The position numbers were made by a program, and so were the translations under genes. Source: Magnetococcales bacterium (lineage in GTDB: Bacteria > Pseudomonadota > Magnetococcia > Magnetococcales > DC0425bin3). Taken from it: 64,000 nt of DNA. Numbering within the stretch: position 1 is the first letter of the stretch; each line of letters begins with the position of its first letter. The DNA is taken from assembly GCA_015229045.1 (NCBI GenBank), contig JADGCJ010000008.1, positions 1-64,000 of the forward strand. The letters are read 5' to 3'. Positions 12,939 to 21,400 of this stretch are shown piece by piece. The notes below the pieces were generated by a model that did no database searches, had not been told where the DNA came from, and saw only the letters and a list, made by a program, of their open reading frames with translations.

Positions 12939-14619
12939 GCAGCTCTCTTTGTTTGCGGGCAATGTGGGCGCCAAGATCCTCCTCCATTTTTCGGGGCACG
13001 AGGATGAATTGCGTGGCAATCCGGTAAGGTTTGCCGACGGCGAGTTGTTTGACCAGGACCACCTGTCCATACGCCGTATAGGGGGTATAAACGGTCCCGT
13101 CGACGCTCAACTCCAGGTTGAGCTGAATGTAGTCCCCTTTGTCGAGGATATCCTGCGTGGTGCGGAAGGCGACGCCGGTCGCGCTCAGATTGACCTGGCT
13201 CTTGACCATGTGATGGGAGCTGGAGAGCCAGTTTTTTTTTGCCTCCACCCGGGGTAGCTGGAGCACATCCATGCTCCTGTCAAACTCTGCCAGTTTTTGC
13301 ACCAGAGCCGGGGTCAGAGTGGCGATCTCCCGCATGACTCTATCGATCTCCTGGTTGCTTCTTTTAATGATCTCCTGTCCTTCGTTGATCCTGTTGGCGG
13401 AGAGGAGGGGGTCCAGGATGGAAATTTTTTGTTGATTTTCGAGACGCTTGCGGATGAGCATCAGCACCTGCCCGAACTGCGCGGTGATGGCTTCGGGTTG
13501 GGTGGCAATCTCTGCGGAGATCGCGTGGAGATGGGTGACACACCGGAGCACGTCCTCCTCATCCTGAGAGCGCAAGGCGCGTTGGAATACGACGAGCAAC
13601 TCCGTGCGGAACCAGGAGAGCAAAACCTCGGTACGTGAAAAGCGTTTGTCCAGACGCTTCAGGTTGTCAGCATGCTGGTCGAGGAGGTTGCGCAGACGGG
13701 ACTCCCTGTTGCGGATGGGCAGGCGGTCGTTTTGTTTGAAATAGCCTTGGGCTTCGATGACATCGTCGCGGCTGACGATTTTCCAGGAGAAGGCGACATC
13801 ATCATTGACCCGATAGGCCTGGCGCCGATTGGAGTCATCATCCTTGACCGCTTCGGAATCAACCTGAAACAGGGGCTCCGAGGCGGGTGGAATGGCCGAC
13901 AATATCTCCTGGGAAGGAGGGGAGGGGGGAGTCTCTGCGGCCTTGTTCGGGATGGTGGCCGGTGTGGTTTCCGCCTTGGCTGTTGCCGGTTCCGGTAGAG
14001 GGGGAGACGGCTTGCTGGTAGGGGTGTCGTGCGGCAGATTATGGGCAAGGCGAGGCACACCATGACCCATGGCCACCATTTGACAAAAGACCCGGGTCAG
14101 GCCGCTCTGCGTATCGTGTGTTGTTTGAATCACCTGGGCATAGCCATGCACGAGCATGTACTCGTCAGGAAAGAGACCCAGGTGGATTTCGATGTGGTCG
14201 CCGGTTTTCAACTGCGGATCTTTTTCCCAGAAAGCCAAACGATGTCCGCCAAATTGAATGGGAACAGGGGTCTGGTGTGTCCGTGTCTGGCCACTTTGCG
14301 GCCGGATCAGCTCGAGGAGCGAATCCATTTTCTCTTCAAGGCCGGTCAGGGCATTCGACCTTTTCGATGACGCAGCGGGCGGGTCCCCTGTCGATTTTTT
14401 GCGGGGAGGCGGGGGTAGTTGATCGGTAAAGAATTGTTCCAGGTCGGTGCGTGTGAAGAACAGCTTCCCATCCGCCTGGAGTTGTTGGGTACGCACCGTG
14501 ACCATGCGGCTGGTCGTTTTGCGCCACCAGAAAGGGACGTCTGGTTCCAGACGATGCAATGCCTTTCCCCGGTTACCGGAAAACGGGTTGACTCCCGCGC
14601 TCTTGATCGGCTCGCTCAT
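12925..14619 (-). CDS. Large PilZ-domain protein
   Basis: 564 residues, no signal peptide or membrane segment. A PilZ-like beta region lacking the key motifs lies near residues 120-190 (FGGHRLAFWEKD), then a Pro/Ser/Ala-rich linker to about 245. A canonical pair of c-di-GMP motifs follows, split by a helical insertion: RQAYRV (RxxxR) near residue 255 and NLSATGVAF ([D/N]xSxxG) near residue 470. The adjacent 210-residue protein shares this split layout. Probably a c-di-GMP effector; the target (motility, attachment) is not shown. Confidence 0.75.
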   Translation of the reverse strand: MSEPIKSAGVNPFSGNRGKALHRLEPDVPFWWRKTTSRMVTVRTQQLQADGKLFFTRTDLEQFFTDQLPPPPRKKSTGDPPAASSKRSNALTGLEEKMDSLLELIRPQSGQTRTHQTPVPIQFGGHRLAFWEKDPQLKTGDHIEIHLGLFPDEYMLVHGYAQVIQTTHDTQSGLTRVFCQMVAMGHGVPRLAHNLPHDTPTSKPSPPLPEPATAKAETTPATIPNKAAETPPSPPSQEILSAIPPASEPLFQVDSEAVKDDDSNRRQAYRVNDDVAFSWKIVSRDDVIEAQGYFKQNDRLPIRNRESRLRNLLDQHADNLKRLDKRFSRTEVLLSWFRTELLVVFQRALRSQDEEDVLRCVTHLHAISAEIATQPEAITAQFGQVLMLIRKRLENQQKISILDPLLSANRINEGQEIIKRSNQEIDRVMREIATLTPALVQKLAEFDRSMDVLQLPRVEAKKNWLSSSHHMVKSQVNLSATGVAFRTTQDILDKGDYIQLNLELSVDGTVYTPYTAYGQVVLVKQLAVGKPYRIATQFILVPRKMEEDLGAHIARKQRELLMVK

Positions 14620-14626
14620 GACACGA

Positions 14627-15259
14627 TCAAACCTGTTTTTTGGCGCGCAGACGCTCGGCCTGGCGCTTGAAAATGTGTTGAATGATCGCTTCCCGATCCT
14701 GACTCAGGATGGGTTCAAAGTTGCAGGCCACCTTGTCCAGGTCGTTTTGGTCTTTTTGGCGAATGAACACAACCCGCGCGTAGCACTCGATGGCCGCCAA
14801 TGAATCGGGGGAGAGGGCAATACGCACATGCAGGATTTCACCGATAGCCAGGGGAACATCCCGTTCCCAGAAGGCGAGACCACCGCCACTCAGATTGATC
14901 GGGGTGGGAATCATCGGTTGTTGTTGCTCACCGGGATGAAACAAGCGGATGAGAAAATTGAGTTTCATGTCCAGGCGCGAAAGAATTTTGGCGAGATTGG
15001 GTTCGTCACGCTCGAGCTGTTTGAGTTTGTCGTTGATATCCATGGAGGCGAGTAGGGCATTGACGTCGCCGGTTTTGGCAGGAAACTCTCGATGCCTCTC
15101 GTAATGCAACAAAATCTTGTTGATCTCTTCCTCAGTGATCTTGATCCAGGAGAAAGGGAGCATATCGTCGATACGGACGAACTCCCGTTGCTGGTTGACG
15201 GTATTGGTCGATGAGGGAGCGGGCATGGCTTTCGTTTCATCCTGATGCGAGTGAGTCAA
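14627..15259 (-). CDS. PilZ-domain protein
   Basis: 210 residues. An RxxxR motif (REFVR, near residue 26) is followed by a helical segment of about 70 residues and then NLSGGGLAFWERD near residue 120, the second PilZ motif. The beta barrel continues to about residue 190 and the tail is basic. It lies 7 bp upstream of the larger PilZ gene, so the two form one transcription unit and look like paralogues. Confidence 0.82.
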   Translation of the reverse strand: MTHSHQDETKAMPAPSSTNTVNQQREFVRIDDMLPFSWIKITEEEINKILLHYERHREFPAKTGDVNALLASMDINDKLKQLERDEPNLAKILSRLDMKLNFLIRLFHPGEQQQPMIPTPINLSGGGLAFWERDVPLAIGEILHVRIALSPDSLAAIECYARVVFIRQKDQNDLDKVACNFEPILSQDREAIIQHIFKRQAERLRAKKQV

Positions 15260-15306
15260 TGACTGCCTGGGCGTTCTGCTCCGGATCCTGGTCCGGATAA
15301 TCCTCT

Positions 15307-16359
15307 CTATTTGCCGAACAGATTCCTGATTTTATCCTTGTTTGGCATACGGACGATCCCTTTTTCCGTGATGATGGCAGAGATAAGCTCGGCGGGGGTG
15401 ACATCGAAGGCGGGGTTGCGCACATGAACCCCCTCTGCGGCGACGCGGCGACCGAGAAAGTGGGTGACCTCTTCGGAGGGGCGCTCTTCGATGGGGATGT
15501 CGGAGCCGCGCAACGTATTGAGGTCGATGGTGGAGAGGGGTGCAGCCACCAGAAAGGGAATACCGTTACGGTGGGCGAGCACGGCGTGGGTATAGGTGCC
15601 GATTTTGTTGGCCGTATCGCCGTTGGCGGCGATACGGTCGGCGCCGACGACAATGATGTCGATCTCGCCCTGGCTCATCAGGTGACCGGCCATGCTGTCG
15701 GTGATCAGAGTGGTATGAATCCCCTCCTTGACCAGTTCCCAGGCAGTCAGCCGTGCTCCCTGGAGGTAGGGACGGGTCTCGCAGGCCACCACCCGGATTG
15801 ATTTGCCGGCCGTATGGGCTGCACGAATGACACCCAATGCCGTACCATAACCAGCCGTGGCCAGGGCGCCGGCATTGCAGTGGGTCATGATGGTCATGGG
15901 TCGATTGTCGAGGGGTTGGATGAGGGAGGCTCCGTGCTGGCCCATGGCCCGACAAGAGGCGATGTCCTCCTGGTGGATGGCTTCGGCCTCCGCGAGGAGT
16001 CGGGCAGGGAGGTCCGCAGATGTTGGATGAGAGGAGATGACACCGCGCATCCGTGCCACAGCCCAGGCGAGATTGATCGCCGTTGGCCGACTCTCCAACA
16101 GGATTCGACATCCGGGGAGCAGGGCTTGTTCCCAATGGCCGGGAGTGCCCTGCTGCGCGAGACGGTGGGCCTCGACGGCCACACCAAAGGCGGCAGCGCA
16201 ACCGATCGCCGGCGCACCGCGAATGACCATGGATCGAATGGCATCGGCTACTTCTGTGGCACTTGAATATTCCGGATAGACCTCCCGGTCCGGGAGCAGA
16301 CGCTGATCGAGCATGCGTACTTTTCCCTGATGCCATCCCACCACTTCAAATAGACTCAT
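15307..16359 (-). CDS. mtnA: S-methyl-5-thioribose-1-phosphate isomerase
   Basis: Isomerises methylthioribose 1-phosphate to methylthioribulose 1-phosphate in methionine salvage. The 350 residues show the family motifs IRSMVIRGAPAIGCAAAFG near residue 40, THCNAGALATAGYGTALG near residue 160 with the catalytic cysteine, and VGADRIAANGDTANKIGTY near residue 237 with the catalytic aspartate. No other mtn gene is in the window. It lies between prmA and the PilZ pair on the minus strand. Confidence 0.95.
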   Translation of the reverse strand: MSLFEVVGWHQGKVRMLDQRLLPDREVYPEYSSATEVADAIRSMVIRGAPAIGCAAAFGVAVEAHRLAQQGTPGHWEQALLPGCRILLESRPTAINLAWAVARMRGVISSHPTSADLPARLLAEAEAIHQEDIASCRAMGQHGASLIQPLDNRPMTIMTHCNAGALATAGYGTALGVIRAAHTAGKSIRVVACETRPYLQGARLTAWELVKEGIHTTLITDSMAGHLMSQGEIDIIVVGADRIAANGDTANKIGTYTHAVLAHRNGIPFLVAAPLSTIDLNTLRGSDIPIEERPSEEVTHFLGRRVAAEGVHVRNPAFDVTPAELISAIITEKGIVRMPNKDKIRNLFGK

Positions 16360-16440
16360 GGATATCCCCGCTCGTTCGCTGCTGGCAGGTTCAAAATGGA
16401 CTCTCCTGTCTCCGTGTGTTGGAATCCCGGCTGTCGGAGA

Positions 16441-17382
16441 TCAGGAGGAGGGCTTGCAGGCGGTCACGATACTCCATTCATCCCGGTGGCGAACATCAAT
16501 TTGTTCAAAACCGGCCCGGTCGCAAGCCGCGATGATCGACTCCTCCTGGGTGACAAGGATACCCGAAAGGATCAGGAAACCTCCAGGTATAAGAGAGTCT
16601 GTCAGAGAGGGCATGTCGCAGGGGGAGTGTGCCGCATGGGATGTCAGCATGTGCAGCAGGACTGGAGCCAGAATGTTGGCGACCACGGTATGGAACTTTC
16701 CGTCGGGAACTCGATCCGTTTCCAGGCAGCGCAGGATGGGGAAGCCCTCTTGCAAATTCTGGCGATAATTATCCCGGCTGGTGGATATGGCGACGGGATC
16801 ATTGTCCGTAGCGGTCACAGAGTCAGCCTGGAGCAGAGCCGCACCGATGGCCAGGATTCCGGAGCCGGTGCCCAGATCCAGGAAATCGCCCAGCGGATGC
16901 CGGGCGGCGCGTTCCTCCATGGCGACCAGACAACCTTGCGTTGTGGCATGCGACCCGCTGCCGAAGGCCATTTGGGGGTCGAGGCGGATGATCAGCCTGG
17001 AGCCGTCGTCTTCGGGTGTTATCCAGGAGGGTGTGACGAGAAAGCGTTGTCCCACCTGTTGCGGCGCGAGTCCCTCTTTCCACTTCTCTTGCCAATCGTG
17101 ATCGGCCAGACGCTGCCATTGCAGGAGGGGATCCCCGGTCATGCCCAGGGAACAAAGAAAGAGACGTAATGCCAACTCTGCTGCCAGATGGTCAAAATCG
17201 GCTGGAAAACAGGCTGTCATCCGGCATTGGTCAAACATGTCGTCAGGAGAAAAGACCCCCTTGGCCGACGCATCCGCGATCGTGACCGCCGTGGCTCCCT
17301 CTTCCAGGAGAAATTGGCTCACACGCTCAACGGCAGGAGCGTGGTGGTCAGAAGTCAGACAAAAACGCAATTCCCAGGTCAT
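16441..17382 (-). CDS. prmA: Ribosomal protein L11 methyltransferase
   Basis: SAM-dependent methylation of ribosomal protein L11. I take the ATG at 17382 (313 residues; MTWELRFCL) because the upstream in-frame stretch to 17448 overlaps the tRNA-Phe promoter. The SAM motif I is FLDLGTGSGILAIGAALLQ near residue 165, the acidic loop ATDNDPVAI follows, and the post-motif VANILAPVL lies near residue 225, all typical of PrmA. mtnA follows 81 bp downstream. Confidence 0.93.
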   Translation of the reverse strand: MTWELRFCLTSDHHAPAVERVSQFLLEEGATAVTIADASAKGVFSPDDMFDQCRMTACFPADFDHLAAELALRLFLCSLGMTGDPLLQWQRLADHDWQEKWKEGLAPQQVGQRFLVTPSWITPEDDGSRLIIRLDPQMAFGSGSHATTQGCLVAMEERAARHPLGDFLDLGTGSGILAIGAALLQADSVTATDNDPVAISTSRDNYRQNLQEGFPILRCLETDRVPDGKFHTVVANILAPVLLHMLTSHAAHSPCDMPSLTDSLIPGGFLILSGILVTQEESIIAACDRAGFEQIDVRHRDEWSIVTACKPSS

Positions 17383-17397
17383 GGCCAACCAGAGGTG

Positions 17398-17427
17398 TTG
17401 ACAGAGTATCGATGCCCGCAGTATAAA
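17398..17427 (+). promoter_or_regulatory. Promoter for tRNA-Phe
   Basis: A perfect TTGACA at 17398-17403 and TATAAA at 17422-17427 with an 18-bp spacer. It points to the tRNA gene 62 bp downstream and is divergent from prmA. Confidence 0.75.
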
Positions 17428-17488
17428 CCATCCGCATGAGCGAGGCACGAGCTTGTGAGTGCCTTTTTCCGGTGTGATTTCCCCGAGT

Positions 17489-17564
<76 letters not shown>

Positions 17565-17572
17565 TATATATC

Positions 17573-17605
17573 AAAGGGTTACAGAGTACGCTGTAGCCCT
17601 TTTTT
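17573..17605 (+). terminator. Intrinsic terminator of tRNA-Phe
   Basis: AAAGGGTTACAG (17573-17584) and CTGTAGCCCTTT (17591-17602) form a 12-bp stem with one G-T pair and a six-base loop, followed by a run of T. On the other strand it overlaps the last codons of the integrase remnant. Confidence 0.8.
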
Positions 17606-18034
17606 GTTGGTCTTGTGTAATTCCTGTGTAGTTCTGCCAGAAAAAATCACCCGCTTTTCTTGATATCGACTTTCCAGGCGATCCATGGCGGTTTGGGTGT
17701 GTTCCCCGTTTTGGTGGCTATACCGTTCCACCATGGCCAGGGTCTTGTGCCCGGAAATCCGTTTGACTGTGGGGAGGTCAATCCCAGCCTGGACCAGGTG
17801 GGTGATGGCTGTATGTCGTAACGTGTGCCGAACGATCTGGAAAGGGTCGAGTGATTCGCGAACCCGACAAGAATCAGCCGACCTTGCCCGGTTTTGAGAG
17901 CCCGTTTGAGAGGGATCTTGATCCGAACAACCGGTGGGTGAAGCTGGCGGAACTGGTTCCCTGGGACGACACCAGAGACGCACGAAAGGTAACCCCATAG
18001 AAACGCGAAAGACGAAGGATTTTTCAGTTTCCAT
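17579..18034 (-). pseudogene. Truncated tyrosine recombinase (integrase)
   Basis: The C-terminal catalytic part of a site-specific recombinase is intact in frame: HTLRHTAITHLVQAGIDLP (Arg II), ISGH, and the nucleophile in MVERYSHQ. Upstream the reading shifts: the segment PLKRALKTGQGR, which belongs just before it, is in a neighbouring frame, and the N-terminal domain with the first catalytic arginine is missing. The gene ends 15 bp from the tRNA-Phe 3' end, the usual place for a tRNA-targeting island integrase. It is a decayed remnant. Confidence 0.8.
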
Positions 18035-18058
18035 TCACCTATCATTCCAATTCCAAAT

Positions 18059-18440
18059 CTATAGAGCATTAATAATCCAAGGCCATGCCACAATGGACTT
18101 CACACGCGCGTGATCATCTTCCAGAGTGAGAAGAGCCGATTCCAGATGCTGTTCAAGAGCATCCAGGCTTGCAAACACGTTGTTGTGGAACCACTTCTCC
18201 CTCAACTCATCCCAGATATGCTCCATAGGGTTGAGTTCAGGCGAATAGGATGGGAGGAACAAAATGCGCATGTTGACTGGCGGAATGAGTGATTGGCCTT
18301 TGTGCCATCCGGCCCCATCCATCACCATGATGATCCGGTCGTCTGGGTAGCGCCCCCCGATTTCGTCAAGAAACACCTGCATGCACACGCTGTTGACGTG
18401 CGGCAAGATGAGGCTACTGCAAGATCTCATTCTCCACAGG
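18059..18440 (-). mobile_element. IS630-family transposase remnant
   Basis: About 125 residues from the C-terminal half of a DDE transposase: LILPHVNSVCMQVFLDEI, then IIMVMDGAGWHKG with one catalytic Asp, and ILFLPSYSPELNPMEHIWDE with the last Asp/Glu pair. The N-terminal half, with the helix-turn-helix and the first catalytic Asp, is missing. The similarity stops about 25 bp before the first CRISPR repeat, so either the insertion cut the array end or the array end joined a broken IS. Confidence 0.8.
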
Positions 18441-18465
18441 ATGTGAATGTGCATTCTGTACATTT

Positions 18466-21400
18466 GTCTCAATCCCCTTAAAAGCGGGGCGATTACTGCA
18501 AGTTTGGGACGTGCATATTCACGGTGTCGCCAAACTTAGCAGTCTCAATCCCCTTAAAAGCGGGGCGATTACTGCAAGTATTATAGACCTGGACACAATT
18601 CTTCAACAGTGAACTCGTCTCAATCCCCTTAAAAGCGGGGCGATTACTGCAAGCTTGCGAATGGAGACTTGTCCGCCGCCGTCGCGGCGGAGTCTCAATC
18701 CCCTTAAAAGCGGGGCGATTACTGCAAGCAGAGTAGTAACAGAAAAACATACTGTCCTAACGAATAGTCTCAATCCCCTTAAAAGCGGGGCGATTACTGC
18801 AAGAAACATAGAGGAAAATAACAGTGAAATTTAAGAATCTTACGTCTCAATCCCCTTAAAAGCGGGGCGATTACTGCAAGGGAAGGTTCCAGTTAGGTAT
18901 CTGTTCGATCAAATCGAGTCTCAATCCCCTTAAAAGCGGGGCGATTACTGCAAGATGAAATTTATGGCTATTAGGTGGATTGGGGCGTTTCGGGTCTCAA
19001 TCCCCTTAAAAGCGGGGCGATTACTGCAAGTTGGTTTCTGCCGATTTGAAGGTCGGGGGGGTCGTTGTCTCAATCCCCTTAAAAGCGGGGCGATTACTGC
19101 AAGTCAATAACGGCGGATGGTGTTCAACTCACGCAAGACGAGTCTCAATCCCCTTAAAAGCGGGGCGATTACTGCAAGCATCGAAATAGTTGCCGACGGA
19201 AAAATAGTAAGTGTCCCGTCTCAATCCCCTTAAAAGCGGGGCGATTACTGCAAGAACTGCGTACCAGTTTGCCCTTTCCCCGGTGATGGTGAAGTCTCAA
19301 TCCCCTTAAAAGCGGGGCGATTACTGCAAGACAACAATTGTGCAATTGCAATTGTCACGAGTGATCAGTCTCAATCCCCTTAAAAGCGGGGCGATTACTG
19401 CAAGAGACGAAAGGTCTCAGTGTCGTAGACACAATCATTGATAACAAGTCTCAATCCCCTTAAAAGCGGGGCGATTACTGCAAGCGCAAAGCCGGGCACA
19501 GAGTACTCTGTGCCAAGTTCGTCTCAATCCCCTTAAAAGCGGGGCGATTACTGCAAGTTGCGTACTCGCAGGAAACTGAGACGAAAGGTCTCAGTGTGTC
19601 TCAATCCCCTTAAAAGCGGGGCGATTACTGCAAGACGATGCAAACGGGAGTGGCATCAGTGCCAATAACATTTGTCTCAATCCCCTTAAAAGCGGGGCGA
19701 TTACTGCAAGTCAAACACGTTTTCGAACACTTCGGTTGGTTTTGTCCAATTGTCTCAATCCCCTTAAAAGCGGGGCGATTACTGCAAGCGAGGGAAACCG
19801 CGACTTCGGCCTGATGCAGGCCGGTGTGTCTCAATCCCCTTAAAAGCGGGGCGATTACTGCAAGAAGAGAGAACTGTTTGAGAAACAGTTTCCGTTTCTT
19901 AAGTCTCAATCCCCTTAAAAGCGGGGCGATTACTGCAAGCTCACAATACACCTCATTGCCAAGGGCGATGATGTAATGTCTCAATCCCCTTAAAAGCGGG
20001 GCGATTACTGCAAGACGGCTATCGCACTACTTGGAAAGGAAAATGAATGGGTGTCTCAATCCCCTTAAAAGCGGGGCGATTACTGCAAGCTTCTCCTGGG
20101 GACGGAGAAGAATACCCGGATCAAGTCGTCTCAATCCCCTTAAAAGCGGGGCGATTACTGCAAGTTGCGTACTCGAAAGACACTGAGACACAAGGGCTCA
20201 GGGTCAGTCTCAATCCCCTTAAAAGCGGGGCGATTACTGCAAGCTTGCGTACTCGAAAGACACTGAGTCTCAAGGTCTCAGGGGTCTCAATCCCCTTAAA
20301 AGCGGGGCGATTACTGCAAGAAGGAGGAGGAACAACGATGATGATTGCAAAGTACAAAAAGTCTCAATCCCCTTAAAAGCGGGGCGATTACTGCAAGCCA
20401 TCAAAATAGTTTTCGATGGAAAAATAATAAGTGTCGTCTCAATCCCCTTAAAAGCGGGGCGATTACTGCAAGAAACGCCAAGGCGTTTGCAAACAACACG
20501 TTTCTTTAGTCTCAATCCCCTTAAAAGCGGGGCGATTACTGCAAGGGAACAGTTGTTGTTCGCGCAACTCAGCGAACAAGAAGTCTCAATCCCCTTAAAA
20601 GCGGGGCGATTACTGCAAGGAAGGAGGGATGAATCGTTGGCTTTCCAGGAAGATCGAGTCTCAATCCCCTTAAAAGCGGGGCGATTACTGCAAGGTTGTG
20701 CGAGGTGTTAGTATGAACGGCAACATAAGTCCGACGTCTCAATCCCCTTAAAAGCGGGGCGATTACTGCAAGTGTTCCGGCTCGGAAACATGTTCCGGAA
20801 GCAACAACAATCGTCTCAATCCCCTTAAAAGCGGGGCGATTACTGCAAGAAGGTGTTTGGCTTGTTACAGAAGGCTAACTAAAACAGAGTCTCAATCCCC
20901 TTAAAAGCGGGGCGATTACTGCAAGATGAAGGAAATTGGCGAGCTTATGGGGGAGCCGCGAGCTAAGGTCTCAATCCCCTTAAAAGCGGGGCGATTACTG
21001 CAAGGGGTTCATCCCAGACACTTCTAAAAATCAATAATCCTAAATGTCTCAATCCCCTTAAAAGCGGGGCGATTACTGCAAGAGATATCATCCGAAACTC
21101 CTCAGATGAACAAATAAAGAGTCTCAATCCCCTTAAAAGCGGGGCGATTACTGCAAGGCCGCCTGAGGTGCAAAAGAAGGCGGCACGGCGATTGTGTCTC
21201 AATCCCCTTAAAAGCGGGGCGATTACTGCAAGGATTTTGTGATGATGTGGTCTAAGCAGAGAGTGACTCTTTGTCTCAATCCCCTTAAAAGCGGGGCGAT
21301 TACTGCAAGGCCACCTACTGGCCGCCTGAGGTGCAAAAGAAGGTGGCAGTCTCAATCCCCTTAAAAGCGGGGCGATTACTGCAAGGGTCGAGTTGACCCC

